Source of the DNA: a virus
Direction: 5' to 3' (one strand)
Virus record (IMG/VR): IMGVR_UViG_3300021438_000022
Coordinates: 1-45,259 of that record
Length of the DNA: 45,259 bases
The position numbers were made by a program, and so were the translations under genes. The notes under the pieces are model-generated. The model worked only from the letters and a program-made list of their open reading frames with translations. It was not told the origin of the DNA and ran no database searches. Shown in pieces: positions 6,486-12,485 of the stretch; position 1 is the first letter of the stretch, and every line of letters starts with the position of its first letter.

Positions 6486-6692
6486 CTACCCTTTATGCTT
6501 ATAAATGATGTAGTTAGCTCTATAAACTTCTGGGGATATTTTTTCCCATTTGCAAACATCAAACAAATCTGTCAACGCCTTTAACAATTCTGTTTTTTCA
6601 CCCCGCAGCCGCTCAATTTCCTGCGCCGCCTCTTGGTCAAGGTTGTCTTGGCAACAGTGTCGATTCATCAACCGTTCAACAATATCAGCCAT
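6486..6692 (-). CDS. Coiled-coil paralogue C
   Basis: A 68-residue member starting MADIVERLMNRH, with the core 'AAQEIERLRGEKTELLKAL' at about 27-45 and a tail with 'FDVCKWEKISPEVYRANYII'. The open frame reaches back to 6719, but the MADIVE start, overlapping paralogue D by 8 nt, agrees with the rest of the family. This is the only member with Ala inserted after the initiator Met, and it has a cysteine pair (HCCQD) in the variable stretch. Confidence 0.65.
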   Translation of the reverse strand: MADIVERLMNRHCCQDNLDQEAAQEIERLRGEKTELLKALTDLFDVCKWEKISPEVYRANYIIYKHKG

Positions 6693-6867
6693 AATAATCC
6701 GCCATTTCTGCCGCTTCAATTAAACGGTTTTCAAGATCTTCCACCTCTTCCTTTAATTTGGCATTTTCTTTCCGGAGCCGTTCAATCTCGTCCGCTGCCT
6801 GTTCATAAACATCAGCGTCAAATAAATTGTATTCTTTAGCCTTTCGGCATTGTTCAACAATGTCCAT
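6685..6867 (-). CDS. Coiled-coil paralogue D
   Basis: A 60-residue member, almost pure coiled coil: after the MDIVEQCRKAKEYN start comes 'AADEIERLRKENAKLKEEVE' and 'LENRLIEAAEMADYYG'. Leucines and charged residues fall in a clean heptad register. Its 5' portion is nearly identical to paralogue A. Start and Shine-Dalgarno sequence (GGGGAGAAAGAGTG before ATG) lie in the last codons of paralogue E, the same junction that ends paralogue F. Confidence 0.7.
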   Translation of the reverse strand: MDIVEQCRKAKEYNLFDADVYEQAADEIERLRKENAKLKEEVEDLENRLIEAAEMADYYG

Positions 6868-7121
6868 CACTCTTTCTCCCCTAGTGCTAAAATTATTTGA
6901 TGGCGGATCAAATCAAATATTGCGCTGTTTGGTGTTAAAGGCATATCATTCGGCATATTATCAATGCGAAACTTAATTTCGCGCAATGCTCCCCATACCC
7001 GTTTGTTTTCCTTCCGCAGCCGTTCAATCTCGTCAGCGGCTTCACCATACCAAGATGTGCCACACATAGGGAAAGATCTTTCCAAATCTAACAATTCACG
7101 CAACCGCTTAACAATGTCCAT
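6867..7121 (-). CDS. Coiled-coil paralogue E
   Basis: An 84-residue member: MDIVKRLRELLDLERSF, a variable linker with 'MCGTSWYG', the core 'EAADEIERLRKENKRVWGAL', and a C-terminal segment that looks globular ('NSAIFDLIRHQIILALGEKE'). It shares the ending LGEKE with paralogue F. The ATG at 7121 overlaps the stop of the 22-residue membrane peptide before it (TGATG), which rules against the longer frame starting at 7157. Confidence 0.65.
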   Translation of the reverse strand: MDIVKRLRELLDLERSFPMCGTSWYGEAADEIERLRKENKRVWGALREIKFRIDNMPNDMPLTPNSAIFDLIRHQIILALGEKE

Positions 7122-7189
7122 CACATCCTCGCCAAAACCGCACCAATTAAAAAGCAAACTGCGTAAAATGTTAGCGTCTGCATGTCCAT
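7121..7189 (-). CDS. 22-residue membrane peptide
   Basis: Between paralogues F and E lies an ATG overlapping the stop of F (ATGA) and a TGA overlapping the start of E (TGATG). The encoded peptide, MDMQTLTFYAV-CFLIGAVLARM, is one hydrophobic helix. The 5' end (GTGATGGACAT) is the same junction sequence that starts the coiled-coil genes. Perfect coupling on both sides and the membrane character argue for a real gene, but the size leaves doubt. Confidence 0.45.
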   Translation of the reverse strand: MDMQTLTFYAVCFLIGAVLARM

Positions 7190-7401
7190 CACTCTTTCTC
7201 CCCTAGTGCTTTAAGGGCATCTATAATGTAAACAGGTACCCATCCTTCAACAATTTGTACCGCTTCGTGTAAATGTCTTTCAAGCAGTTCGACCCGCTTA
7301 CGCAACCGTTCAATCTCGTCAGCGGCTTCTGTTTGAATTTCTGGGCTTTCGTAATACCCAAACATGGTATTCTCACTTCGCAACCGTTCAACAATGTCCA
7401 T
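7189..7401 (-). CDS. Coiled-coil paralogue F
   Basis: The first member transcribed, 70 residues: MDIVERLRSENTMFGYY, then 'TEAADEIERLRKRVELLERH' as the coiled-coil core and 'ALKALGEKE' at the end. GGAGG sits six bases before the ATG at 7401, preferring it over in-frame starts at 7407 and 7434. The last codons (LGEKE plus stop) also contain the GGGGAG used by the following small gene, so coding and translational signals are merged. Confidence 0.7.
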   Translation of the reverse strand: MDIVERLRSENTMFGYYESPEIQTEAADEIERLRKRVELLERHLHEAVQIVEGWVPVYIIDALKALGEKE

Positions 7402-7660
7402 CTTCATCCTCCTCCGGCCCAAGCCGTTGCACAATAGCCTGTGCCATAGTTAACCGCCCATCTTGGCGGCCTAAAAAATAAGCCTCAGTGATAGCTTTCT
7501 CTGTCAAACCATGCTCATCAATAAAATAAGCTGGCACATTGTCTTGCGCCTTCTTTAGCTTCGGGCTTGTGAACCATGCTTTACTGCATATTTGCCGTAT
7601 GTCGCGCTTCAGCCATTTGATCTGCATCCGCGCCTTTTCAAGATCCGTTGCGCCGACCAT
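7388..7660 (-). CDS. Hypothetical protein upstream of the coiled-coil array
   Basis: A 90-residue soluble protein. An N-terminal charged helix (DLEKARMQIKWLKRDIRQI) is followed by 'LTEKAITEAYFLGRQDGRLT' and an acidic tail (PEEDEDGHC). The same terminal 'DGHC' closes paralogue B, because in both cases the 3' end overlaps the next gene's start. It begins at an ATG overlapping the preceding TGA (TGATGG). No family recognised. Confidence 0.6.
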   Translation of the reverse strand: MVGATDLEKARMQIKWLKRDIRQICSKAWFTSPKLKKAQDNVPAYFIDEHGLTEKAITEAYFLGRQDGRLTMAQAIVQRLGPEEDEDGHC

Positions 7661-7848
7661 CACACTTCATCCTCCCAACGCAAGTTAAGCAGCAAACGCA
7701 TAAAAAACCGGTGCCACAAGTTAGGTTTTTTCTGAAAAGCAAACCGCCAATGTCCTATGCAATAATATCCGACTGTCGGCGGCGTGGAGCTAAACGAAAC
7801 TCCATAATCACCAAATCTCATTATTTCATTGCCGTCTAATTTAAACAC
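7660..7848 (-). CDS. Hypothetical protein with GTG start
   Basis: A 62-residue product if translation starts at GTG 7848, eight bases after a strong AAAGGAG. Longer in-frame ATG starts exist at 7875 and further upstream, but they lie inside the membrane peptide gene and lack a comparable ribosome-binding site. The protein starts VFKLDGNEIMRFGDYGVSF and has an aromatic, basic C-terminal half ('LWHRFFMRLLLNLRW'), possibly an amphipathic membrane-associated helix. Unknown family. Confidence 0.5.
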   Translation of the reverse strand: MFKLDGNEIMRFGDYGVSFSSTPPTVGYYCIGHWRFAFQKKPNLWHRFFMRLLLNLRWEDEV

Positions 7849-7957
7849 CGTTCTTTCTCCTTTGTAACCGCTCATCAATAAAAACTTGTTCCAGCATATA
7901 CCAGCACGCACCAATCCAAACGGCGCAGAACAAAAACACCAATTCAATGTCCATCAT
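7841..7957 (-). CDS. 38-residue single-pass membrane peptide
   Basis: Starts MMDIELVFLFCAVWIGACW and continues with a short charged tail (VFIDERLQRRKNGV), a classic N-out, positive-inside single-span layout. The ATG lies after TAAGGGTG, just past the GcrA-like gene's stop. The first codons (ATGATGGACATTG) repeat the start junction of the coiled-coil genes, linking this peptide to that array. The last eight bases overlap the GTG-started gene. Confidence 0.5.
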   Translation of the reverse strand: MMDIELVFLFCAVWIGACWYMLEQVFIDERLQRRKNGV

Positions 7958-7963
7958 ACACCC

Positions 7964-8476
7964 TTAAAACTTTCTGCGTTCTGGCCATTTTTCAGCCTCA
8001 CGCCTACGCTTCATTTCAGCCGCAGCCGCCCTTGCTATTGAATACGGAGTAAAGGCTCTACGGTAATGTTCTTTGCACCACGACGACCCTTTGACGGTTG
8101 GCTCGCCACAGATCATTCGACCCTCACCTTCAATCCACTTGCATTGTGTGCGATGCGAATCAATCAAATCTATTTTGCCGTAGGAAACATCCTTTTTCGC
8201 TTCGACAAACATTTTATCCAGATCGTAATCTCTAGGGGTTGGGCTTGCCTGCACGGATATGGGCCTTGGTGCTGAGGGCGCCCTCGTCCTTGGCTTTGCT
8301 GGAGCGGGTATTCTTTTGTAGACACCCATCACGATCTTACGTCTATGCAGCAAGCCTATGACTGAATTTCTGGTTCTACCTTTTAGCTCCATCGCAATCT
8401 CAGAGGCTTTATAGCCCTTCTGAGCCATCTCAATTGCTTTTTGTATCTCGCCTATCGTCCACGGTATTTGGCGCAT
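7964..8476 (-). CDS. GcrA-like cell-cycle regulator homologue
   Basis: A 170-residue protein. Residues 5-47 (WT.GEI..AIE...KGYKASEIA..L, then 'RTRNSVIGLLHRRKI') match the GcrA DNA-binding domain. The C-terminal 'CKWIEGEGRMICGEPTV' with 'WCKEHYRRAF' (C112, C123, C134, H137) matches the GcrA sigma-interacting end with its Cys/His cluster. In Caulobacter GcrA works with sigma-70 at methylated GANTC promoters. A middle Pro/Arg-rich linker joins the domains. GAGGAA before ATG 8476 sets the start. Confidence 0.8.
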   Translation of the reverse strand: MRQIPWTIGEIQKAIEMAQKGYKASEIAMELKGRTRNSVIGLLHRRKIVMGVYKRIPAPAKPRTRAPSAPRPISVQASPTPRDYDLDKMFVEAKKDVSYGKIDLIDSHRTQCKWIEGEGRMICGEPTVKGSSWCKEHYRRAFTPYSIARAAAAEMKRRREAEKWPERRKF

Positions 8477-8921
8477 AATATTTCCTCGCGTCTTCACCCA
8501 TCATTGCCGACACTTCGGTTAGCAACGCTGACATATCCATACCAATGATTACCTCTGTGACGATAAGATCAACCGCCATCGAAAAGAATTTTCGAAACTG
8601 ATCCTGTCCCATCGAGGCAAAACTAATGCTCTTGGTCTTGAACCAGACCTGTCCATCATGCCAAACAGTCTCATCGACATAACCAAGCCTGACTTTTAAC
8701 CATTCGAGCAGTTGTTCTGGGCGCTTGTAATGATCGTGATTGTCCACAACCAATTGTAAAAGCGCCCAAAATAGCCGGTGTTGTCTAGGGCTGCGGGAAC
8801 GCGATACACGCACAGTTAGGTCTGCACCCTCTGGTATGTCTAGCAACATTTCCCTATCAATTTCGGTAACAGGTTCCAGAATTGCTAGCTTACGCCGCAT
8901 GATAATCGCGTCCCCGCTCAT
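8430..8921 (-). CDS. DUF1367-like phage protein
   Basis: A 163-residue protein. 'RSRSPRQHRLFWALLQLVV' (about 42-60) and 'KTKSISFASMGQDQFRKFFS' (about 95-114) are the two typical segments of DUF1367, found next to recombination genes in lambdoid and other phages and, like NinB, suspected to act in recombination. It sits directly after the Erf-type annealing gene (TAATG overlap), which fits. The C-terminus overlaps the GcrA-like gene by 47 nt, encoding a disordered tail. Confidence 0.7.
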   Translation of the reverse strand: MSGDAIIMRRKLAILEPVTEIDREMLLDIPEGADLTVRVSRSRSPRQHRLFWALLQLVVDNHDHYKRPEQLLEWLKVRLGYVDETVWHDGQVWFKTKSISFASMGQDQFRKFFSMAVDLIVTEVIIGMDMSALLTEVSAMMGEDARKYYAPNTVDDRRDTKSN

Positions 8922-9580
8922 TACGCTGCTCCACCCCCATTGGCAGCAGCGTTAACCTGTGCTTGCGTTTTGTTCCATAAATCAGTGATTCCCCATTGGT
9001 GTTCATCAATTAACTGGGGCTTTACATCGCGCCAGTTTGACGCCCATGTTTGCAAATCTTGCTTACTTGCACACTGCCCAAGCTCTTTTACCATAATGTC
9101 AAACATCTCGGTGCTTTCTTTTGGGCTTAGCTTGTTGACAGGCTGGTTCGCTGGCTTGGGCTGCGCCTTTGGCTTAACACCCTTAGTATCAATATCCTTG
9201 GTGTCCTCGCCGTCCGTGTCATCCTCACCAGCAACACCAACGATAGCCGACAAAGCCTGCCGCTTGGCGTAGGTTAGAGCCGCACCCATTTGCTGGTGTG
9301 TCCCCATCGGGCTGACAGGATAAACACCCTCAATCCATTGTCCGCTTTCATGGGTCAGGCGCGTATGCAGGACAATACCAGTTTCGGTCACATCGGTCAT
9401 TTGCATGATCGAGACGCCATTTTTGGACAAAGCTGGACGCACCACGCTCAGCACCTCACCAAGATCTGCATACTTGGATTTGAAGTGTGGATTTACCCGA
9501 TTAAAGGATGGGTTTTTTACTTCACCTTGAGCCTTCGCTAAAGCAGCGGCAATAAGGTCGATTTGTTCAGACGTCCTCAT
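8921..9580 (-). CDS. erf: Erf-family single-strand annealing protein
   Basis: A 219-residue recombinase of the ERF family, which anneals complementary single strands in phage recombination. 'NPHFKSKYADLGEVL' (30-44), 'HESGQWIEG' and 'MGAALTYAKRQALSAIVG' (98-115) are diagnostic. An acidic, Pro/Lys linker leads to a C-terminal helical domain with 'DIMVKELGQCASKQDLQ'. GAGGAG upstream of ATG 9580 decides the start over 9595. It pairs with the YqaJ exonuclease two genes upstream, as in other exonuclease/annealase systems. Confidence 0.88.
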   Translation of the reverse strand: MRTSEQIDLIAAALAKAQGEVKNPSFNRVNPHFKSKYADLGEVLSVVRPALSKNGVSIMQMTDVTETGIVLHTRLTHESGQWIEGVYPVSPMGTHQQMGAALTYAKRQALSAIVGVAGEDDTDGEDTKDIDTKGVKPKAQPKPANQPVNKLSPKESTEMFDIMVKELGQCASKQDLQTWASNWRDVKPQLIDEHQWGITDLWNKTQAQVNAAANGGGAA

Positions 9581-9785
9581 TTTCAGTCTCCTCAATTCTC
9601 TCTAAAATGGACTGCACGACATGGGTCAGAACGGCAATTTTAAATTTCTTAGGCGTATCCTTAAACCACCCACCAAAGCTCAATGATATTCCCGTTTTTT
9701 TGTCCTCTTCTACTTCAAAGCCAACAACGGCAATGAGATTAAAGCCCTTTGCGGCCTCAATGGTCAGTTTATCTTCTTCTGTCAT
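9567..9785 (-). CDS. Small protein of the recombination operon
   Basis: A 72-residue acidic protein between exonuclease and annealase. It starts MTEEDKLTIEAAKGFNLI, has beta strands with 'ISLSFGGWF' and a final helix ('VLTHVVQSILERIEETE'). Coupled upstream by ATGA and overlapping erf by 14 nt. No family recognised. Context suggests a recombination accessory or single-strand-binding role, but nothing in the sequence shows it. Confidence 0.6.
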   Translation of the reverse strand: MTEEDKLTIEAAKGFNLIAVVGFEVEEDKKTGISLSFGGWFKDTPKKFKIAVLTHVVQSILERIEETENEDV

Positions 9786-10570
9786 TTTGCACCTTTAATG
9801 GTTATAGCGCCTGTGGATGATCTTGATGCGATGATGCCGTGGCCATAAGCCTCTTTAACATCAGGCTCGATTAGTTCTTTTAATTGTTTCTTGGATGTCT
9901 CGTGATCCTTTGCTGCCTTCTGCGTTTTAAGAAAATCAGATGCAGCAGACGCCCACGCATTGTTGCCGGTCATATCAATCTTGCGTTCGACAGGTCCGTC
10001 ATACTTTGGTGGTATAATCACTGGTGGTATTTTGGATTGAACGGCGTCCCAAAACTCTGTTTCAGCAGCAATGAGCGCTTCGGCGTAGTCATCATCCATT
10101 GGCACGGGGATAGCCTCCCATTTGTGATTGCCAAAGAACGTGGATAGCACCGCCTCATTCATGCCGCAGCAAAGCATATTGTGGGTCATCTGTGCGCGAT
10201 ACTGCTCAAAGACAAGCTGGGCATTGGAAAATGCGTTTGTGTGTTTGCCATCCCAGACAATCTTGTTGTCAACCAGACCGTCCAATGTGCAGCTCATAAA
10301 CGGCAAATCCATATTGATTCGCGTTTCGTTGCTGTTTGTCACCTTTTTCCCAGTTTGCTTTTCATACCAAAACCGATTGAATGGCTCAGTATACAAACCC
10401 ATTTGGACAGGTAGCACATCGCTAAGGTCATCTGGTCCAATTTCGCCAATCTTCTGGCGCCATAGATTGAGGATCTTAACATCGTCGCCACTCATAATGA
10501 TATTGGCCTCAGAACCACCAATAACATTTTGCCTAAACTCTTGCTGCTCTTTCGTTAAACCTAATTGCAT
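9782..10570 (-). CDS. YqaJ-like viral recombinase/exonuclease
   Basis: A 262-residue nuclease of the lambda-exonuclease-like YqaJ family, expected to resect double-stranded ends for Erf. Visible are 'RQNVIGGSEANII' (13-25), the Glu of 'MGLYTEPFNRFWYE' (E62) and the core 'CTLDGLVDNKIVWDGKHT' (D97, then D107-x-K109). The family normally has E-x-K at the second position, so Asp there is unusual. GGAG before ATG 10570 chooses this start over 10594. Confidence 0.78.
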   Translation of the reverse strand: MQLGLTKEQQEFRQNVIGGSEANIIMSGDDVKILNLWRQKIGEIGPDDLSDVLPVQMGLYTEPFNRFWYEKQTGKKVTNSNETRINMDLPFMSCTLDGLVDNKIVWDGKHTNAFSNAQLVFEQYRAQMTHNMLCCGMNEAVLSTFFGNHKWEAIPVPMDDDYAEALIAAETEFWDAVQSKIPPVIIPPKYDGPVERKIDMTGNNAWASAASDFLKTQKAAKDHETSKKQLKELIEPDVKEAYGHGIIASRSSTGAITIKGAK

Positions 10571-10571
10571 T

Positions 10572-10670
10572 TCACTCTCCAAAATGCGCGTCATAAATAA
10601 GGACTAATCCGTAGGCTACTACGCAGGCAAACGTCCCGCAGAATACGCCAAAAATAAAATCACCCGTCAT
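10572..10670 (-). CDS. 32-residue membrane peptide
   Basis: ATG overlaps the stop of the gene before it (ATGA), and the TGA ends one base before the YqaJ start. The product MTGDFIFGVFCGTF-ACVVAYGLVLIYDAHFGE is a single hydrophobic span with an acidic, short tail. The final codons (GGA GAG TGA) supply the Shine-Dalgarno sequence of the exonuclease gene. No family recognised. Confidence 0.5.
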   Translation of the reverse strand: MTGDFIFGVFCGTFACVVAYGLVLIYDAHFGE

Positions 10671-10879
10671 TCTGTTGCTTCCTTTAAAGCGTTGCTCAAA
10701 TGAGCCACAAACGATTCTTTGTCGCCTGACCACATGATGATAACTTCGCTAAATGAGATTTGTCCCTTGTTGTCTTTTGTATCGACAAGCAAGTGAAAGG
10801 CCGTGCGGATTGGGTTGGTTGGTAATTCACGCATCTCAACGCCAAGTTTAATGACGTTGGTAAAATGGACTGTTGCCAT
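10667..10879 (-). CDS. First gene of the minus-strand early operon, unknown
   Basis: A 70-residue protein, mainly beta ('TVHFTNVIKLGVEMREL', 'AFHLLVDTKDNKG', 'SEVIIMWSG') with a C-terminal helix. It opens the replication operon and is preceded by AGGAGAACCAC, so it is probably highly translated early after infection. No known family; small, early, soluble and operon-leading is all that can be said. Confidence 0.65.
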   Translation of the reverse strand: MATVHFTNVIKLGVEMRELPTNPIRTAFHLLVDTKDNKGQISFSEVIIMWSGDKESFVAHLSNALKEATE

Positions 10880-10880
10880 C

Positions 10881-10891
10881 GTGGTTCTCCT
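10881..10891 (-). promoter_or_regulatory. Extended RBS AGGAGAACCAC
   Basis: Minus-strand copy of the early motif, one base before the ATG at 10879; exact match to those at 110 and 923. Confidence 0.7.
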
Positions 10892-10963
10892 TTTTCAAAT
10901 CGCGGGGTTGCGATTTATTTTTTTTATGCTAGTTTAATCGGCAAATCAAGAGGGAAAATTCAC
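10892..10963. promoter_or_regulatory. Divergent early promoter region with inverted repeat
   Basis: The 72 bases between two divergent operons should hold promoters for both. A 7-bp inverted repeat, AAATCGC (10897-10903) and GCGATTT (10910-10916), could be an operator. An AT-rich tract with eight T's follows. Boxes are weak by eye: TTGCGA (10908) with TAGTTT (10930) is the best plus-strand candidate. The region's role is inferred from gene orientation. Confidence 0.4.
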
Positions 10964-11302
10964 ATGGCCAAAAATAGATTTGCAGTCGTCGAGCCTGAAA
11001 GGAGAACGATGGATGGGATTTTGTTCTCATCGAAAAAGGAAATGGTTCGATACTCTGAGCTAAAATTATTAGAGCGGGCCAATGAGATAAGCGATTTGGA
11101 ACTGCAACCAAAGTGGCCTGTGCATATCAATGGAAAACTGTTTTGCACCTACACGGCAGACTTTGCGTATAAGAATAAAGACGGAAATGTTGTGGTTGAG
11201 GAATTAAAATCTACGGGAACAGCAAAGGATGCCGCATACCGCCTTCGCAAGAAAGCGGCTGAACTTTATTGGGGGATAAATGTCACTGTCATTATTAAGT
11301 GA
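10964..11302 (+). CDS. DUF1064 nuclease-like protein
   Basis: A 112-residue protein of the DUF1064 family, a PD-(D/E)XK-like fold common in phages. 'DGILFSSKKEMVRYSELKLL' (17-36), 'EISDLELQPKWPV' and 'YTADFAYKNKDG-NVVVEELKS' are diagnostic; D66 and E80-x-K82 are the probable metal-binding residues. The frame opens at 10865, but MAKNRF at 10964 follows an AGAGGG ribosome-binding site and matches the family start. It leads the plus-strand operon of three nuclease-like genes. Confidence 0.82.
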   Translation: MAKNRFAVVEPERRTMDGILFSSKKEMVRYSELKLLERANEISDLELQPKWPVHINGKLFCTYTADFAYKNKDGNVVVEELKSTGTAKDAAYRLRKKAAELYWGINVTVIIK

Positions 11303-11429
11303 GTGGTTCTTATCAAAGTCTTTTGATGAGAGGGTTGCGATATTCTGTATGGCGCCATTGGTTTTTATCATCTGGTGGAGCGCTATAATACTTGTAAAAA
11401 TCACTATAACCAATTGGAGTAAATTATGA
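11280..11429 (+). CDS. 49-residue membrane protein
   Basis: The gene overlaps the end of the DUF1064 gene and shares ATGA with the next one. The protein starts MSLSLLSEWFLSKSFDERVA and then has a strongly hydrophobic helix ('IFCMAPLVFIIWWSAIILV', about 21-39) and a short polar end. This is a single-pass membrane protein with no recognised family. Ribosome-binding site GGGGGA is close to the ATG. Confidence 0.5.
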   Translation: MSLSLLSEWFLSKSFDERVAIFCMAPLVFIIWWSAIILVKITITNWSKL

Positions 11430-11647
11430 TTGATACCGCAGTTGAAGAGCTTGTGGATAAAATTGGCGCGGTGTTGGACGGCCAAGAAAACGCCATTGCT
11501 GTCCATGCCCTGATTACGTCATTGGCTGTCTTATTGCTTATGTCTGTTTCGCCATCCAGCAGAAATACTGCATTGGTATTTATCGTAAAAACTTTGCGCG
11601 AAATGGTGAAAAATGGAACTAACGCAGAGAAAGCGAGGCTTCAGTGA
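11426..11647 (+). CDS. Hypothetical protein with hydrophobic helix
   Basis: A 73-residue protein. An acidic N-terminus (TAVEELVDKIGAVLDG) leads to 'HALITSLAVLLLMSVS' (about 27-42), hydrophobic enough for a membrane helix, then a basic amphipathic helix ('FIVKTLREMVKNG'). It may be a second small membrane protein paired with the one immediately upstream. The GTG of the next gene overlaps its TGA. Confidence 0.6.
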   Translation: MIDTAVEELVDKIGAVLDGQENAIAVHALITSLAVLLLMSVSPSSRNTALVFIVKTLREMVKNGTNAEKARLQ

Positions 11648-12120
11648 TTACTGTCCATCTCACCGATTCCGAAATAATGATTTGCAGGCTTATCGGCTCA
11701 TTGCGAACGCTAAATTGTAGGGCGTCGAACGTGGAACAAAGGTATTATGCAACACCTAGCGACGACATAACGGGCGTCATTGGCGAATATGCTTTTGGCA
11801 AACATTACAATCTTTTTATGGATATAACTGTCCATGCTCGTAAAGGCGGCCATGATTTTACGGGCCAAAAAAAACAAACAATTGACGTTAAGTCAACAGC
11901 TCGCGCAAATGGTAGGCTTATTGCTCCAATTTTTAAAAATGAAACAACCTCGGATGTTTATGTTCTTGCTATTGTGAGCGAAGAATTAAAAATAGTTTCG
12001 CTAATAGGTTATGCCCACAGGGATGATTTTATTAAGGATGAAAATATCACTGATCTTGGGCGTGGACCTTGTTATGTGCTTTCAAGGGAACACCTCATGC
12101 CTCTTCCAGTGAGAGAATAA
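11644..12120 (+). CDS. PD-(D/E)XK nuclease-like protein, GTG start
   Basis: A 158-residue protein starting at GTG, coupled to the gene before. 'GVIGEYAFGKHYN' (44-56) gives a conserved-looking Glu; 'GGHDFTGQKKQTIDVKSTAR' (68-87) gives D71 and D81-x-K83, the pattern of a PD-(D/E)XK active site. The later strands ('SDVYVLAIVSEE', 'IVSLIGYAHRDDF') resemble restriction-like endonucleases. Target unknown; host DNA breakdown or phage DNA processing are possible. Confidence 0.6.
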   Translation: MITVHLTDSEIMICRLIGSLRTLNCRASNVEQRYYATPSDDITGVIGEYAFGKHYNLFMDITVHARKGGHDFTGQKKQTIDVKSTARANGRLIAPIFKNETTSDVYVLAIVSEELKIVSLIGYAHRDDFIKDENITDLGRGPCYVLSREHLMPLPVRE

Positions 12121-12485
12121 TGATCGAAGATGTGGGAACAACAAAGCGCGGAAGACTTACGCAGCGCATGAAATTATCTATTTGGGAGCGTGAACATGGC
12201 AAGTGCATGATTTGCGGCTCCAAATTAACGACTGGCCGGTTCATCTTTGAGCATGTTCGGGCCTTGGAATTGGGTGGTGAAGATACAGAGGAGAATATTA
12301 GATTAACATGCCTTGGTTGCGCAAAAGAAAAGACGAAAACAGATCACAAGACGGCGGCGAAAGCCAAACGCCAGAAGGCGAGTCATCTTGGATTAAAAAA
12401 ATCACGGACGCCGCTTCCAGCTGGGAAGAACAGCAAATGGAAGAAGAAACTAGACGGAACATTGGTATTAAGGGAATCAAAATGA
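12120..12485 (+). CDS. HNH endonuclease
   Basis: A 121-residue HNH protein: 'KCMICGSKL' (C29, C32), 'FIFEHVRALELGGEDTEENI' (His45 and Asn59) and 'LTCLGCAKEKTKTDHK' (C64, C67, then His) form a zinc-supported beta-beta-alpha metal site. A Lys-rich tail follows (KKSRTPLP, KWKKK). The start at 12120 overlaps the previous stop as TAATG; the frame upstream to 12069 is the shadow of that gene. It may be a homing or phage DNA-processing nuclease. Confidence 0.78.
   Translation: MIEDVGTTKRGRLTQRMKLSIWEREHGKCMICGSKLTTGRFIFEHVRALELGGEDTEENIRLTCLGCAKEKTKTDHKTAAKAKRQKASHLGLKKSRTPLPAGKNSKWKKKLDGTLVLRESK

Noticed and set aside
10865-10963. N-terminal extension of the DUF1064 gene
   Set aside because: The extra residues cross the divergent promoter region and do not fit the family; ATG 10964 has its own ribosome-binding site.
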